NCBI GenBank assembly: GCA_913050115.1
Contig: CAJWZU010000016.1
Location: 1-54,061 of the forward strand
Reading direction: 5' to 3'
Origin: an uncultured Cellvibrionales bacterium
Lineage (GTDB): Bacteria; Pseudomonadota; Gammaproteobacteria; Pseudomonadales; Cellvibrionaceae
Length of the DNA stretch: 54,061 nt
Part shown: one piece after another, positions 1 to 8,579 of the stretch
Layout: every line of letters starts with the position of its first letter
How positions within the stretch are numbered: the first letter of the stretch is position 1
Made by a program: the position numbers and the translations under genes
The notes under the pieces: generated by a model
Databases searched by the model: none
Told to the model about the DNA's origin: nothing
Seen by the model: the letters and a program-made list of their open reading frames with translations, nothing else

Positions 1-2372
1 ACGACATCGTTATCGGCGATAACGGTACCGCCAGCTTCACCGACGGTCATCTGATTACCTTAATTAGTACTGATGTTAATGATAAAACCGGCGGCGATGA
101 CACCATTAATCTTGGCAACGGTAACCACCGCATTATTGGTGGTACCGGTATAGATACCATCGATACTCTAAGCGGTATGGATCATGTCATCGGTGACCAT
201 GGTGCACTGACGTATAATTCCTCGGATGTTTTGACGAATGCAGCAAGCTTGTTACCGAATCAAGGCTCTGATGATGTCATTACCTTGGCGAATGGTGGTT
301 CAGTTGTTATTGCCGGTTTTGGTAGCGATACCGTAACGGCGACCCAAGGTAACGACCATATTCTTGGTGATAACGGTATCATAAGTTATACCGCTGTCGG
401 CGTGATTAGCCAGGTTCAGAGTGGTGATCTCAATCTTGGCGGCGCTGATTTAATTAGTGCGGGTAATGGCGACAATATCGTGTTCGGTGGTTACGACGCT
501 GATAATATTATTACTGAAAATGGCAATAATATTGTGGTTGGCGATAACGGTGTGGCAGGTTTCCAAAATGGTCACTTGGTTCGTTTACAGAGTACTGATG
601 TAGATGATGTTACTGGCCGTGATGACATCATTTCGACTAATGATGGCTTTAATCGAATCATTGGTGGTGCTGGCGATGACACTATTACGGCTAATATAGG
701 CAATGATCATGTGATTGCTGACCATGGATACCTGACTTACACAACGGCTGATCAGTTACTCAGCGCGGTGAGTACTCTCTTTAGTTATGGTGGTGCGGAT
801 AAAGTCTCTGTGGGTGCGGGTAACAATGTGGTTATTGGTGGTTATCGCAATGATCAAATTAATACCGGCGGTGGCTCGGATCAAATTATCGGTGATTCAG
901 GTATTGTCAAATTCACGGCATCAGGCAAACTTGATAACATCATCACAACTGCGACAACCTTTGGTGGTGATGACACTATTAACGCCGGTGATGGCGATAA
1001 CAATATTATTGCCGGTGATGGTCAAGATAGCGTCACAACAGGCCGAGGCGTAGATAGGGTTCTGGGTGACAACGGTGAAATAGACTTTGTCGATGGTGTT
1101 ATTAACGTAATGAAATCTACCGATTCTAACGCTGGAACTGTCGGTGGTGACATGGTTACTTCAGGTGATGGAGACGATCAGATTATTGGCGGCGGTGGCG
1201 ATGACACTTTGCTTGCCGACAGCGGTAACAACTTTATTGCCGGTGATGAAGCCGAATATCAGTACCGTGATGGCGAGGTTATTATTGCCGAAACACTGGA
1301 TCCTAACTTCGGTGCTGACGACAGTATTATCGGCGGTTCAGGGGATGATGTGATCTTTGGTGGTGTTGGTGACGATCGTATTTTAGCCGGGGCAGGTAAC
1401 GACCGATTAACGGGTGATAGCGGTGAGTATGACAACAGTAATAGCGGTTATACGACTTTTGGCAATAAAAATACTGACTACATTATTGGTGGAGCTGATT
1501 ATCTAGATTCTGGTGAAGGTAATGATTCTGTAATCGGTGGTGCAGGCAATGACACCCTGGTTGTGGACTTTGCATTTGACACCGCAGTGGGTGATTACGC
1601 GCGTTACACCTTCGTTAAAGACGATGACAGTGCCATTGTGCCTGAAATTACAACGGTTGTGACTTTGGCGCAGACAGATGTCGATTTGATTCGGGGTGTT
1701 AAAAGTAGCATTTACAGCAAGTTAAAGGCGGCTCTCGGTGATGATCAGAGTATTAATAACACTTTAGAGTCTGCTGTTAGAGCCTTTGCTCAGCGCGCAT
1801 TGAACTCTAGCGCTCAGTCTTCAAGTACTGCTGTCGGCGATCAAAATGTCGAATTAACGCCTAACACTGAATTCCTTAGTGCTGCCTTAGACAGACAAAC
1901 TGACGATGATGTTGGTCCCATAGCTAGTGTTGTGAGCGGGCTGGCCGGTAAAACAGGCGGCGGTTCTAAAGATGGCAGCATGAGTTTTCAATTGCCATCT
2001 GCACCGACTGCTGCGGGGCCTGAGGGCGCTAATACAGCTGAAGGTGATGATGCCGAGGAGAAAAACCTCGAAGCTGAGGAGGTAGAAGAGTGCGAAGGCA
2101 CTGAAGCTACTTCAGGTGAAGAAGGGTGTACTGATGACGTTGAAACTGACACTGTCGACACAGATACAGTCAATGCTCTTGCTAACAAATTTAAAGGTAC
2201 TAACCTAGAGGCTGCTCTGGCTGGTTTGGTCGGTTGGAGTTCTATCTCGTTAAGCAGGGCCAAAAAGCCAAATAAAAATAATGACACCGCATTAATGCGC
2301 GCAGGTATAGAGTCTTTAAAAGCGAAGCGTTTCAAGACGTGGAGTGACTTTAAGCCAAAGCAGCGACATTAA
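1..2372 (+). CDS. Giant RTX-like repeat protein, C-terminal part (5' end outside window)
   Basis: The reading frame is open from base 3 with no stop, so the gene begins upstream; 789 residues are visible. The first ~470 residues form a repeat array rich in Gly, Asp and Asn, with GGxGxD-type turns like calcium-binding RTX proteins and a recurring GDNG-[IVA]-x-[FY] block. After the array comes a non-repetitive region, a Glu/Asp-rich stretch (about 2040-2170), a short hydrophobic segment (about 2204-2250) followed by Ser-Arg-Ala-Lys-Lys, and a basic C-terminus. RTX proteins are normally secreted by type I systems, but no ABC exporter lies nearby. The downstream operon carries adaptor proteins, a protease and a SecA-like ATPase, so I infer this protein is its substrate. 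Function is unknown; surface adhesin or matrix protein is the likeliest guess. Confidence 0.85.
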   Translation, partial: DIVIGDNGTASFTDGHLITLISTDVNDKTGGDDTINLGNGNHRIIGGTGIDTIDTLSGMDHVIGDHGALTYNSSDVLTNAASLLPNQGSDDVITLANGGSVVIAGFGSDTVTATQGNDHILGDNGIISYTAVGVISQVQSGDLNLGGADLISAGNGDNIVFGGYDADNIITENGNNIVVGDNGVAGFQNGHLVRLQSTDVDDVTGRDDIISTNDGFNRIIGGAGDDTITANIGNDHVIADHGYLTYTTADQLLSAVSTLFSYGGADKVSVGAGNNVVIGGYRNDQINTGGGSDQIIGDSGIVKFTASGKLDNIITTATTFGGDDTINAGDGDNNIIAGDGQDSVTTGRGVDRVLGDNGEIDFVDGVINVMKSTDSNAGTVGGDMVTSGDGDDQIIGGGGDDTLLADSGNNFIAGDEAEYQYRDGEVIIAETLDPNFGADDSIIGGSGDDVIFGGVGDDRILAGAGNDRLTGDSGEYDNSNSGYTTFGNKNTDYIIGGADYLDSGEGNDSVIGGAGNDTLVVDFAFDTAVGDYARYTFVKDDDSAIVPEITTVVTLAQTDVDLIRGVKSSIYSKLKAALGDDQSINNTLESAVRAFAQRALNSSAQSSSTAVGDQNVELTPNTEFLSAALDRQTDDDVGPIASVVSGLAGKTGGGSKDGSMSFQLPSAPTAAGPEGANTAEGDDAEEKNLEAEEVEECEGTEATSGEEGCTDDVETDTVDTDTVNALANKFKGTNLEAALAGLVGWSSISLSRAKKPNKNNDTALMRAGIESLKAKRFKTWSDFKPKQRH
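15..1412 (+). repeat. Tandem 58-residue (about 174-nt) coding repeats
   Basis: The GDNG-like block recurs at nucleotides 15, 192, 366, 540, 717, 891, 1065, 1242 and 1413, that is every 57-59 codons, giving eight full units inside the repeat protein. Each unit reads roughly as GD[NHS]G, a short aromatic-containing insert with a Gly-x-Leu element, then GG-x-D-x-I, G-x-G-x-N, IIGG-x-G-x-D and GND-x-[VI]-[IL]. The repeats are diverged at DNA level, so the array looks old rather than recently expanded. Confidence 0.85.
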
Positions 2373-2421
2373 TCTGCAGCACCATTGTTAAAAATGATGC
2401 AGTTGTTGGTGTGATCTCAGT

Positions 2422-2466
2422 CACGACTAAGTTCCAATGTTATATGAACTTAGTCGTGGTTTTTTT
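2422..2466 (+). terminator. Strong rho-independent terminator after the repeat protein
   Basis: A 13-bp perfect stem (cacgactaagttc, paired with 2446-2458) encloses an 11-base loop and is followed directly by a run of seven T. It ends the repeat-protein transcript and separates it from the export-type operon that starts at 2516. Confidence 0.9.
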
Positions 2467-2515
2467 AGTGGTGGCAGAAATCGCTCCGTACCCTTGAACG
2501 ATAAGACCCTAGACT

Positions 2516-4414
2516 ATGTCCATACATGCCGATTTATCCGACCTCAAAACACCAGAACCGCTCGTAACAATGACTAATATGCAACAGCTGCAAAACCTAA
2601 ATACCTCGTTTTCGCTGCAAACTTGGCTGGAATTACAGACCTCTCTAATCGATGGTGCCTTTGCGGGTTTGCTAACGATTAAGTCACCAGAGGGACGCTT
2701 GGAACCAAAAGCTCTGTGCGAATCTCAAGATGTAGATATAGACCTTTTAGCTGAAATCACGGAACGAGGTTTGGAGCAGGGTGAAGGTCTTGTTTTGGAA
2801 CTGGAGGCCATCTCAGAGTCGGGATGTCAATGTTATGCATTGGCCTATCCTGTGGCTAATTTTTCAGGAACTGATACTGAGTCTGAAATTTTTGCAGTGG
2901 TAACTTTGGCTGTAGAAGCGATGTCTGCCGATAAATTATCCGTGGCTATGCAGCAGTTGCAATGGGGATGTTCTTGGTTGCAGCTATCAAGTTTGTATTC
3001 TAGGCAATTACAGGGCGGAGTGACCGATGCACGTTTGGGTGATTCCGTTAGCTTGTTGGCGAATGTTTTAGCGCAGCCTAATTTTGATGCGGCCGCTATG
3101 CGATTGTTATCAGATATGGTGTCAAAGCTTGATTGTGAAATGGTCAGTTTAGGCTATCGAAAAAAGGGTTCGATTGAAATTTGTCATCTTTCTCACAGTG
3201 CCCAATTTGGTAAGAAAATGAATTGGGTGCGCGCTATCGAAAAGGCGATGGACGAAGCACTGGATCAACAGATAACGATAAACTATGCACCTGGAGGGGG
3301 CGCTAAAAACAGTGGCCTAGTTATTGTGGCGCATGCGGCTTTAGCGCTACAACAGCAAGAGGAAAATATTCTCACTTTACCCATATTTATTCGTCAGCCT
3401 GATGGCTTAATTGATGCTGTAGGTGCTCTGACATTAGAGCGCGATATTGATGCTCCATTTACTGAGGCCGATGTCGAATATTGTGAAAGCGTCATAGCCT
3501 TGGCTGGCTGTGTTTTGGAGGATAAACGCGAAAATGCTAAATCGATTGCCATAAAGGTGTTAGATGTTGGTCGGGATCAACAGCAAAAAATACTGGGCCC
3601 TGATTTTTGGGGACGCAAGCTTGTGCTCTGTGCAGTAATGTTTTTGGTTCTGTTTTTCACCTTTGCGCAGGGAGAGTATTGGTTATCGTCCGATGGTGCT
3701 GTTGAGGCTGCATATCAACGTGTATTGGCGGCACCTTATGATGGTTATATCGATGATGCCTCTGTGCGTGCCGGCGAATTGGTAAAAAAAGGTGAATTGG
3801 TATTTAGTTTAGATGACCGCGATTTACAGTTGGAACGCTTGCGCTGGCGCAGCCAAAAAACCAAGTTAAGTCGCCAGTATCAAGAGGCTATGGCAAATCA
3901 TGATCGCGCCCAAACTAATATTATAGCGGCGCAATTAGCTCAAGCTAAAGCTCAGCTCAAGTTAGTTGAATCAAAACTTGAACGCGCCAATCAATTTGCA
4001 CCGTTTGATGGACTAATTGTCAGTGGTGATCTGAGTCAACGCCTAGGCGGTGGAGTTGCAAAGGGTGATCAATTATTTGAGTTGTCACCACTAGGCCAAT
4101 ACCGAGTCGAACTGTTGGTGAGAGAAAGTCGTATTGCTGATATTCAATTACAGCAGAAAGGTAGAGTTTATTTGTCGGCATTACCGGATGATCCCTTTGA
4201 TATAGAGGTCACCAATATCACCCCGTTAACGCGCTCAAAAGATGGCGCTAGTTACTTTTCTGTTGAGGCGAAAATTGCCAATTCAAATGAGTTTTTGCGA
4301 CCTGGTATGGAGGGCGTAGGTAAGCTTTATATTGATGATCGTAATTTAATGGGCATTTGGACGCGAGAACTGTCCGAATGGGTACGTCTTATATTATGGC
4401 GTTGGTGGTCATAA
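2516..4414 (+). CDS. GAF-domain protein with membrane span and HlyD-type adaptor domain
   Basis: The 632-residue product has a long cytoplasmic half with two GAF-like regions (about residues 35-160 and 185-335), one membrane span (about 368-385), then a periplasmic membrane-fusion part: a split biotinyl-lipoyl-like domain (about 404-433 and 492-515) separated by a helical, coiled-coil-prone stretch (436-490), and a beta-barrel-like C-terminus. HlyD-family adaptors bridge an inner-membrane exporter to an outer-membrane channel; GAF domains usually sense small molecules. The combination suggests a sensor-gated adaptor, which is inference. It is the first gene of a four-gene operon and abuts the next one with no spacer (TAA then ATG). 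The ribosome site before the chosen ATG is weak, so the start is uncertain. Confidence 0.8.
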   Translation: MSIHADLSDLKTPEPLVTMTNMQQLQNLNTSFSLQTWLELQTSLIDGAFAGLLTIKSPEGRLEPKALCESQDVDIDLLAEITERGLEQGEGLVLELEAISESGCQCYALAYPVANFSGTDTESEIFAVVTLAVEAMSADKLSVAMQQLQWGCSWLQLSSLYSRQLQGGVTDARLGDSVSLLANVLAQPNFDAAAMRLLSDMVSKLDCEMVSLGYRKKGSIEICHLSHSAQFGKKMNWVRAIEKAMDEALDQQITINYAPGGGAKNSGLVIVAHAALALQQQEENILTLPIFIRQPDGLIDAVGALTLERDIDAPFTEADVEYCESVIALAGCVLEDKRENAKSIAIKVLDVGRDQQQKILGPDFWGRKLVLCAVMFLVLFFTFAQGEYWLSSDGAVEAAYQRVLAAPYDGYIDDASVRAGELVKKGELVFSLDDRDLQLERLRWRSQKTKLSRQYQEAMANHDRAQTNIIAAQLAQAKAQLKLVESKLERANQFAPFDGLIVSGDLSQRLGGGVAKGDQLFELSPLGQYRVELLVRESRIADIQLQQKGRVYLSALPDDPFDIEVTNITPLTRSKDGASYFSVEAKIANSNEFLRPGMEGVGKLYIDDRNLMGIWTRELSEWVRLILWRWWS

Positions 4415-6556
4415 ATGGCCGCTAATTTATTCAGTCAGACTTGGTATTTAGTCGCGGATTTAAAGGTTCGTTTGCGTCGTCATGCGGTGATTCATCGTCA
4501 CCTGTATCGAGGCTCTCTCTGGTATGTATTACAGGATTTTGTCACTGGGCAGTTTCATCGCTTTTCTCCTGAAGCCTACCAAATTATTGGCATGATGGAC
4601 GGTGAAAAATCGCTGCAAGAAATTTGGACATTGGCCTGCGACAAACTTGGCGATGATATGCCAAGTCAGGACGAAATTATCAATTTAGTGTCGAAGCTGT
4701 TCCGAGCAAATGTGTTGCAGTCAGATACGGCTCCTGATATTGATAACTTACATAACCGCCATAAAACGATTGCCCGCAAAAAACTACTGCAAAAATTAAA
4801 ATCGCCACTTAGCATTCGCTTACCTCTGTGTGACCCCGACCGATTTCTTTTGGCGACGGTACGGTGGGTCCAGCCGATATTTTCTTTACTGGGGTTTTTG
4901 GTCTGGCTGGGGGTTGTTGCTTACGCATTAGTTTTGGCGGGTATACATTTTGATGCCTTAACCAGCAATATATCGGATAAAGTTTTGTCAGTTGAAAATA
5001 TCTTGCTGACCATGCTGGTGTACCCTGTGGTGAAACTTATTCATGAAATGGGGCATGCCTACGCGGTAAAACGCTGGGGCGGCGAAGTGCATGAAATGGG
5101 TGTGATGTTTTTGGTGTTCTTTCCAGTACCTTATGTTGATGCCTCAGCCGCTTCAGCATTTCGCAATAAGTACCAGCGTATGATTGTGGGGGCGTCCGGG
5201 ATTATGGTCGAAGGGGCCATTGCCGCTTTGGCGATGATTCTTTGGGTAAGTATGGAGCCAGGTACCGCACGTGCAATCGCTTACAACATCATGCTAATAG
5301 CCGGCGTGTCTACGGTTTTATTTAATGGTAATCCTCTGCTCCGTTTTGATGCCTATTATGTGCTGGCTGATTTTTTAGAAATACCTAATTTAGCTGCGCG
5401 TGGAAATCAGCAGTTGGGTTATTTAATTAAGCGTTTCGCTTTTGGTGTACGTGATATTGACTCCCATGCCTCTAGTACACGCGAATCTGCTTGGCTGGTA
5501 GGCTACTCGATTACCTCTTATATTTACCGCATGATCGTTATGTTAGCCATTTCACTGTTTGTGGCGGCCAAATATTTCATTATTGGTGTGCTCTTGGCTT
5601 TATGGTCATTCTACATGTCGGTGCTGGGGCCATTTGTACGTGTAATGATTAAGCCTTTTAGAGACCCTAGCCTCGTTTTAAGACGCAACAGGGTTATGGC
5701 TGTATTTGCCTCGGCTTCGTCAGTAATTCTATTGCTGTTAGCCGTTATTCCATTTCCCTATGCAACCTACGCTGAGGGTGTTTTGTCGGCGCCTGAAAAT
5801 ACCTATGTCCGCACAGAGGTTTCAGGTTTTGTTGATAGTATTACTGCTGTGTCAGGCGATAAAATTAAAGAGGGTACGCCGTTACTGTTAATGCGAGCTT
5901 CTGATGTAGAGAGCGAAGTTGCGGTTTTAGAGGCGCAAGTGAAAGAGGCGGAGTATCGGTATAAAGCCGCACTATCAGATCGCGTGGACGCAGCTTTAGC
6001 TCGCGAGGTGGTCAGCTATACCCGGGAGAAGTTATCACGAGAGCATCTCAAGCAAGCATCTCTAGAGATTGTAAGTCCGCGTCAGGGTATCTTTGTTTTA
6101 CCTCATGCCAAAGATTTACTCGGCCGTTATATAGAACGCGGTGAAGTGCTGGGGTATGTCATTGATGCCCATGACCTACCGGTTATAGCTATGGTATCAG
6201 AGGACTCTATTGACTTAGTACGTAATCGAACCCAGTCAGTAGAACTGCGTTTGGTATCGAATGAGAGCGCGCTCTTTACTGGTTCGGTGGCTCGTATTGT
6301 CCCGGCTTCCACGCAGGAACTGCCTAGCGAAGTTTTATCTACTCAAGGTGGTGGTTTAATTGCTTTGGACCCTGCTGAACCTGAAAGCTTAAGAACTATA
6401 GGGCGTTATTTTAAGATAGAGGTCTCAGCCCCAAGAGTACCTAAACAGCGCCTTAATGAACGGGTTTATGTGTTATTTAAGCACGATGCTGAACCCCTAA
6501 TTTATCGTTGGTATCGTGGTTTAAGGCGTATTTTCTTAAGGCAGCTTAATGTTTAA
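4415..6556 (+). CDS. PqqD-like / M50 site-2 metalloprotease / HlyD-adaptor fusion protein
   Basis: This 713-residue protein begins with a PqqD-like domain (about 25-103, with the FHRFSPEAY pattern), a fold that binds peptide leaders in other systems. A multi-span membrane region follows, containing the zinc protease motif HEMGH at 210-214 and a second metal-site motif NGNPLLRFD at 304-312, typical of family M50. After another span (about 440-460) comes a periplasmic biotinyl-lipoyl adaptor half (from about 463). Related proteins are annotated as putative peptide zinc metalloproteases. All catalytic residues are present, so it should be active. Its ATG follows the previous stop directly and its end overlaps the SecA-like gene by 8 bases. 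I infer it cleaves or anchors the exported repeat protein, or clears a stalled substrate. Confidence 0.85.
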   Translation: MAANLFSQTWYLVADLKVRLRRHAVIHRHLYRGSLWYVLQDFVTGQFHRFSPEAYQIIGMMDGEKSLQEIWTLACDKLGDDMPSQDEIINLVSKLFRANVLQSDTAPDIDNLHNRHKTIARKKLLQKLKSPLSIRLPLCDPDRFLLATVRWVQPIFSLLGFLVWLGVVAYALVLAGIHFDALTSNISDKVLSVENILLTMLVYPVVKLIHEMGHAYAVKRWGGEVHEMGVMFLVFFPVPYVDASAASAFRNKYQRMIVGASGIMVEGAIAALAMILWVSMEPGTARAIAYNIMLIAGVSTVLFNGNPLLRFDAYYVLADFLEIPNLAARGNQQLGYLIKRFAFGVRDIDSHASSTRESAWLVGYSITSYIYRMIVMLAISLFVAAKYFIIGVLLALWSFYMSVLGPFVRVMIKPFRDPSLVLRRNRVMAVFASASSVILLLLAVIPFPYATYAEGVLSAPENTYVRTEVSGFVDSITAVSGDKIKEGTPLLLMRASDVESEVAVLEAQVKEAEYRYKAALSDRVDAALAREVVSYTREKLSREHLKQASLEIVSPRQGIFVLPHAKDLLGRYIERGEVLGYVIDAHDLPVIAMVSEDSIDLVRNRTQSVELRLVSNESALFTGSVARIVPASTQELPSEVLSTQGGGLIALDPAEPESLRTIGRYFKIEVSAPRVPKQRLNERVYVLFKHDAEPLIYRWYRGLRRIFLRQLNV

Positions 6557-8555
6557 ACGGCCGATTCGACAACCTAGCTCTGGCCTTTTTCGGCCTGAAC
6601 GTGATCTTAAAAAACAGGTTCTAACTGATCGTTTAGCGCACAGTTGTGTCGGTTTCTTGTTTCGTCCATGGCGTAATTCTTACAAAAGCTATCAGCGCTT
6701 TTTGCCTCAGATACACGCAAGAAGCGTTTGCTTGTCAGCGTTATCTGACGCAGACATCATTCTCTCAGCTAATAAGTTACGGCGCGATTTTTTAATTGAA
6801 GGCTGCACCGATACTCTTTTGGCACAAGCATTTGCATTGGTACGAGAAGCCTCTGGGCGCTGCGTTGGGATGTATCACTTCGATAGTCAGTTGCTCGGTG
6901 GCTTGGTGTTATTTCATGGTAATGTTGCCGAAATGCAAACGGGTGAAGGAAAGACATTAACGGCTATTTTGCCTGCAGCTACCGCGGCACTAGCTTCGAT
7001 TCCCGCCCATGTTATAACAGTGAATGATTATTTGGCTGAGCGTGATGCTGAGACAATGCGGCCAGTATATGAAATGTTAGGCCTCAGTGTGGGGTGCGTT
7101 GTCGAGGGGAAAACCAAAATTGAGCGGCAGCAGGCTTACGGTTGTGATGTGACTTACTGTACTAATACCGAGTTGGTATTCGACTATTTGAAAGATTTAC
7201 TCGTGCTCAAGAATCACACCAGCGCCCTGCAACTCCATGGCGAGCGACTGCAAGGGCGAGGTAAATACGCAGAAAACCTTATGCTGCGTGGCCTACACTT
7301 TGCTGTGGTGGATGAAGCGGATTCTGTGCTATTAGATGAAGCTCGCACGCCGCTGATTATCTCCGGTGAACAAGAGGCTAATCCAGAACAGGAGAGAATA
7401 TACTCCCAAGCCATTGAAGTGGCTCGTAGCTTGGAGTCTGCGATAGACTATATTCGCCATGATGAGTCTGGAGCCATTGAACTTTTACCGCCAGGGGAGC
7501 AAAAGGTAGATGCATTATGCGGTGATCTTGGTCCCTATTGGCTTGGTCGCATTCGCCGTATGGAGCTAATCAGTAAGGCTTTGACGGCGCTTTACAATTT
7601 CAGCCTGGATCTGCATTACTTGATTCGCGATGGTAAGGTCCAAATTATTGATGAGCATACTGGCCGAGTCATGGCTGATCGAACCTGGGAGCAAGGACTG
7701 CAACAATTGATTGAGGCCAAAGAGAATTGTGATTTCAGCAAACCACGGAAAACCTTAGCGCGCATGAGTTTTCAAAAGTTTTTCCGTCTATATCATCACT
7801 TAGGTGGTATGACGGGTACCGCCGCAGAAGTAGTGCCTGAGTTGTGGTCCGTATACTCCTTGCCCGTGGTTGCCATTCCTTCGCACAAGCCGAGTAAACG
7901 TACAAATCTAGGCAGTGTTAGTTATTTAGGGTGTGAAGAAAAATGGCAGGCCATTATCGTGCGTATCGAGAATCTTTATGCCGATAACCGAGCAGTATTG
8001 GTTGGCACAGCCTCTGTCGAGGCTTCTGAACAATTAAGTCAGCGTTTACAGCAACTTCAAATCCCTCATCAATTGCTCTCAGCCAGGCATGACGGCAATG
8101 AAGCTGAGATTATTAGTCTGGCAGGGGAGGCGGCTCAAATTACCATTGCCACTAGTATGGCGGGGCGCGGTACTGATATTAAGCTCAGCACCGAGGTTGA
8201 AGCAAATGGAGGGTTGCATGTGATACTAACCGAGTTTCACGATGCATCACGCATTGATCGGCAATTGTTGGGTCGCTGTGCACGTATGGGGGACCAAGGG
8301 TCTGTTGAGGTCTTAGTTTCTCTCGAAGATCAAGTGTTAAAGCAGCGAAGTAATTTTTGGTTGTTGTTACAGCGATTCTCTCAGGCGATTCTACCCGCTT
8401 CGTTTTCGGCTCGATTGTCGAATAACTTGTGTTTAAAGGCATTGTCTCGAGCGCAACATTTATTGGAAAAACAGCACGCTAGATCACGTGTTCAGCTGTT
8501 AAAAGAAGACGAAAACCAACAGGAGCTGCTGTCTTTTGTTGGATCTAAAATATAA
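6549..8555 (+). CDS. SecA-like preprotein translocase ATPase, shortened paralogue
   Basis: The 668-residue product carries the SecA core: Walker A MQTGEGKT at 129-136, TVNDYLAERD near 158, Walker B VDEAD at 254-258 followed by DEARTPLIISG, GGMTGTA at 419-425, and TSMAGRGTDIKL at 535-546. Housekeeping SecA is about 900 residues and ends in a zinc-binding tail; here the C-terminus is cut short, no CxC tail is present, and the usual QLRGRSGRQGD motif reads QLLGRCARMGD (572-582). It is therefore a divergent paralogue rather than the essential secA. It overlaps the M50 gene by 8 bases, implying translational coupling. I infer that it energises export of the large repeat protein, possibly through SecYEG. 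Confidence 0.88.
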   Translation: MFKRPIRQPSSGLFRPERDLKKQVLTDRLAHSCVGFLFRPWRNSYKSYQRFLPQIHARSVCLSALSDADIILSANKLRRDFLIEGCTDTLLAQAFALVREASGRCVGMYHFDSQLLGGLVLFHGNVAEMQTGEGKTLTAILPAATAALASIPAHVITVNDYLAERDAETMRPVYEMLGLSVGCVVEGKTKIERQQAYGCDVTYCTNTELVFDYLKDLLVLKNHTSALQLHGERLQGRGKYAENLMLRGLHFAVVDEADSVLLDEARTPLIISGEQEANPEQERIYSQAIEVARSLESAIDYIRHDESGAIELLPPGEQKVDALCGDLGPYWLGRIRRMELISKALTALYNFSLDLHYLIRDGKVQIIDEHTGRVMADRTWEQGLQQLIEAKENCDFSKPRKTLARMSFQKFFRLYHHLGGMTGTAAEVVPELWSVYSLPVVAIPSHKPSKRTNLGSVSYLGCEEKWQAIIVRIENLYADNRAVLVGTASVEASEQLSQRLQQLQIPHQLLSARHDGNEAEIISLAGEAAQITIATSMAGRGTDIKLSTEVEANGGLHVILTEFHDASRIDRQLLGRCARMGDQGSVEVLVSLEDQVLKQRSNFWLLLQRFSQAILPASFSARLSNNLCLKALSRAQHLLEKQHARSRVQLLKEDENQQELLSFVGSKI

Positions 8556-8579
8556 TTTCATGAGTGTAATAAATTCAAT

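Noticed and set aside
1988-2335. Minus-strand frame opposite the end of the repeat protein
   Set aside because: It mirrors the acidic, Ser/Ala-rich coding region of the repeat protein and has no ribosome site or family features.
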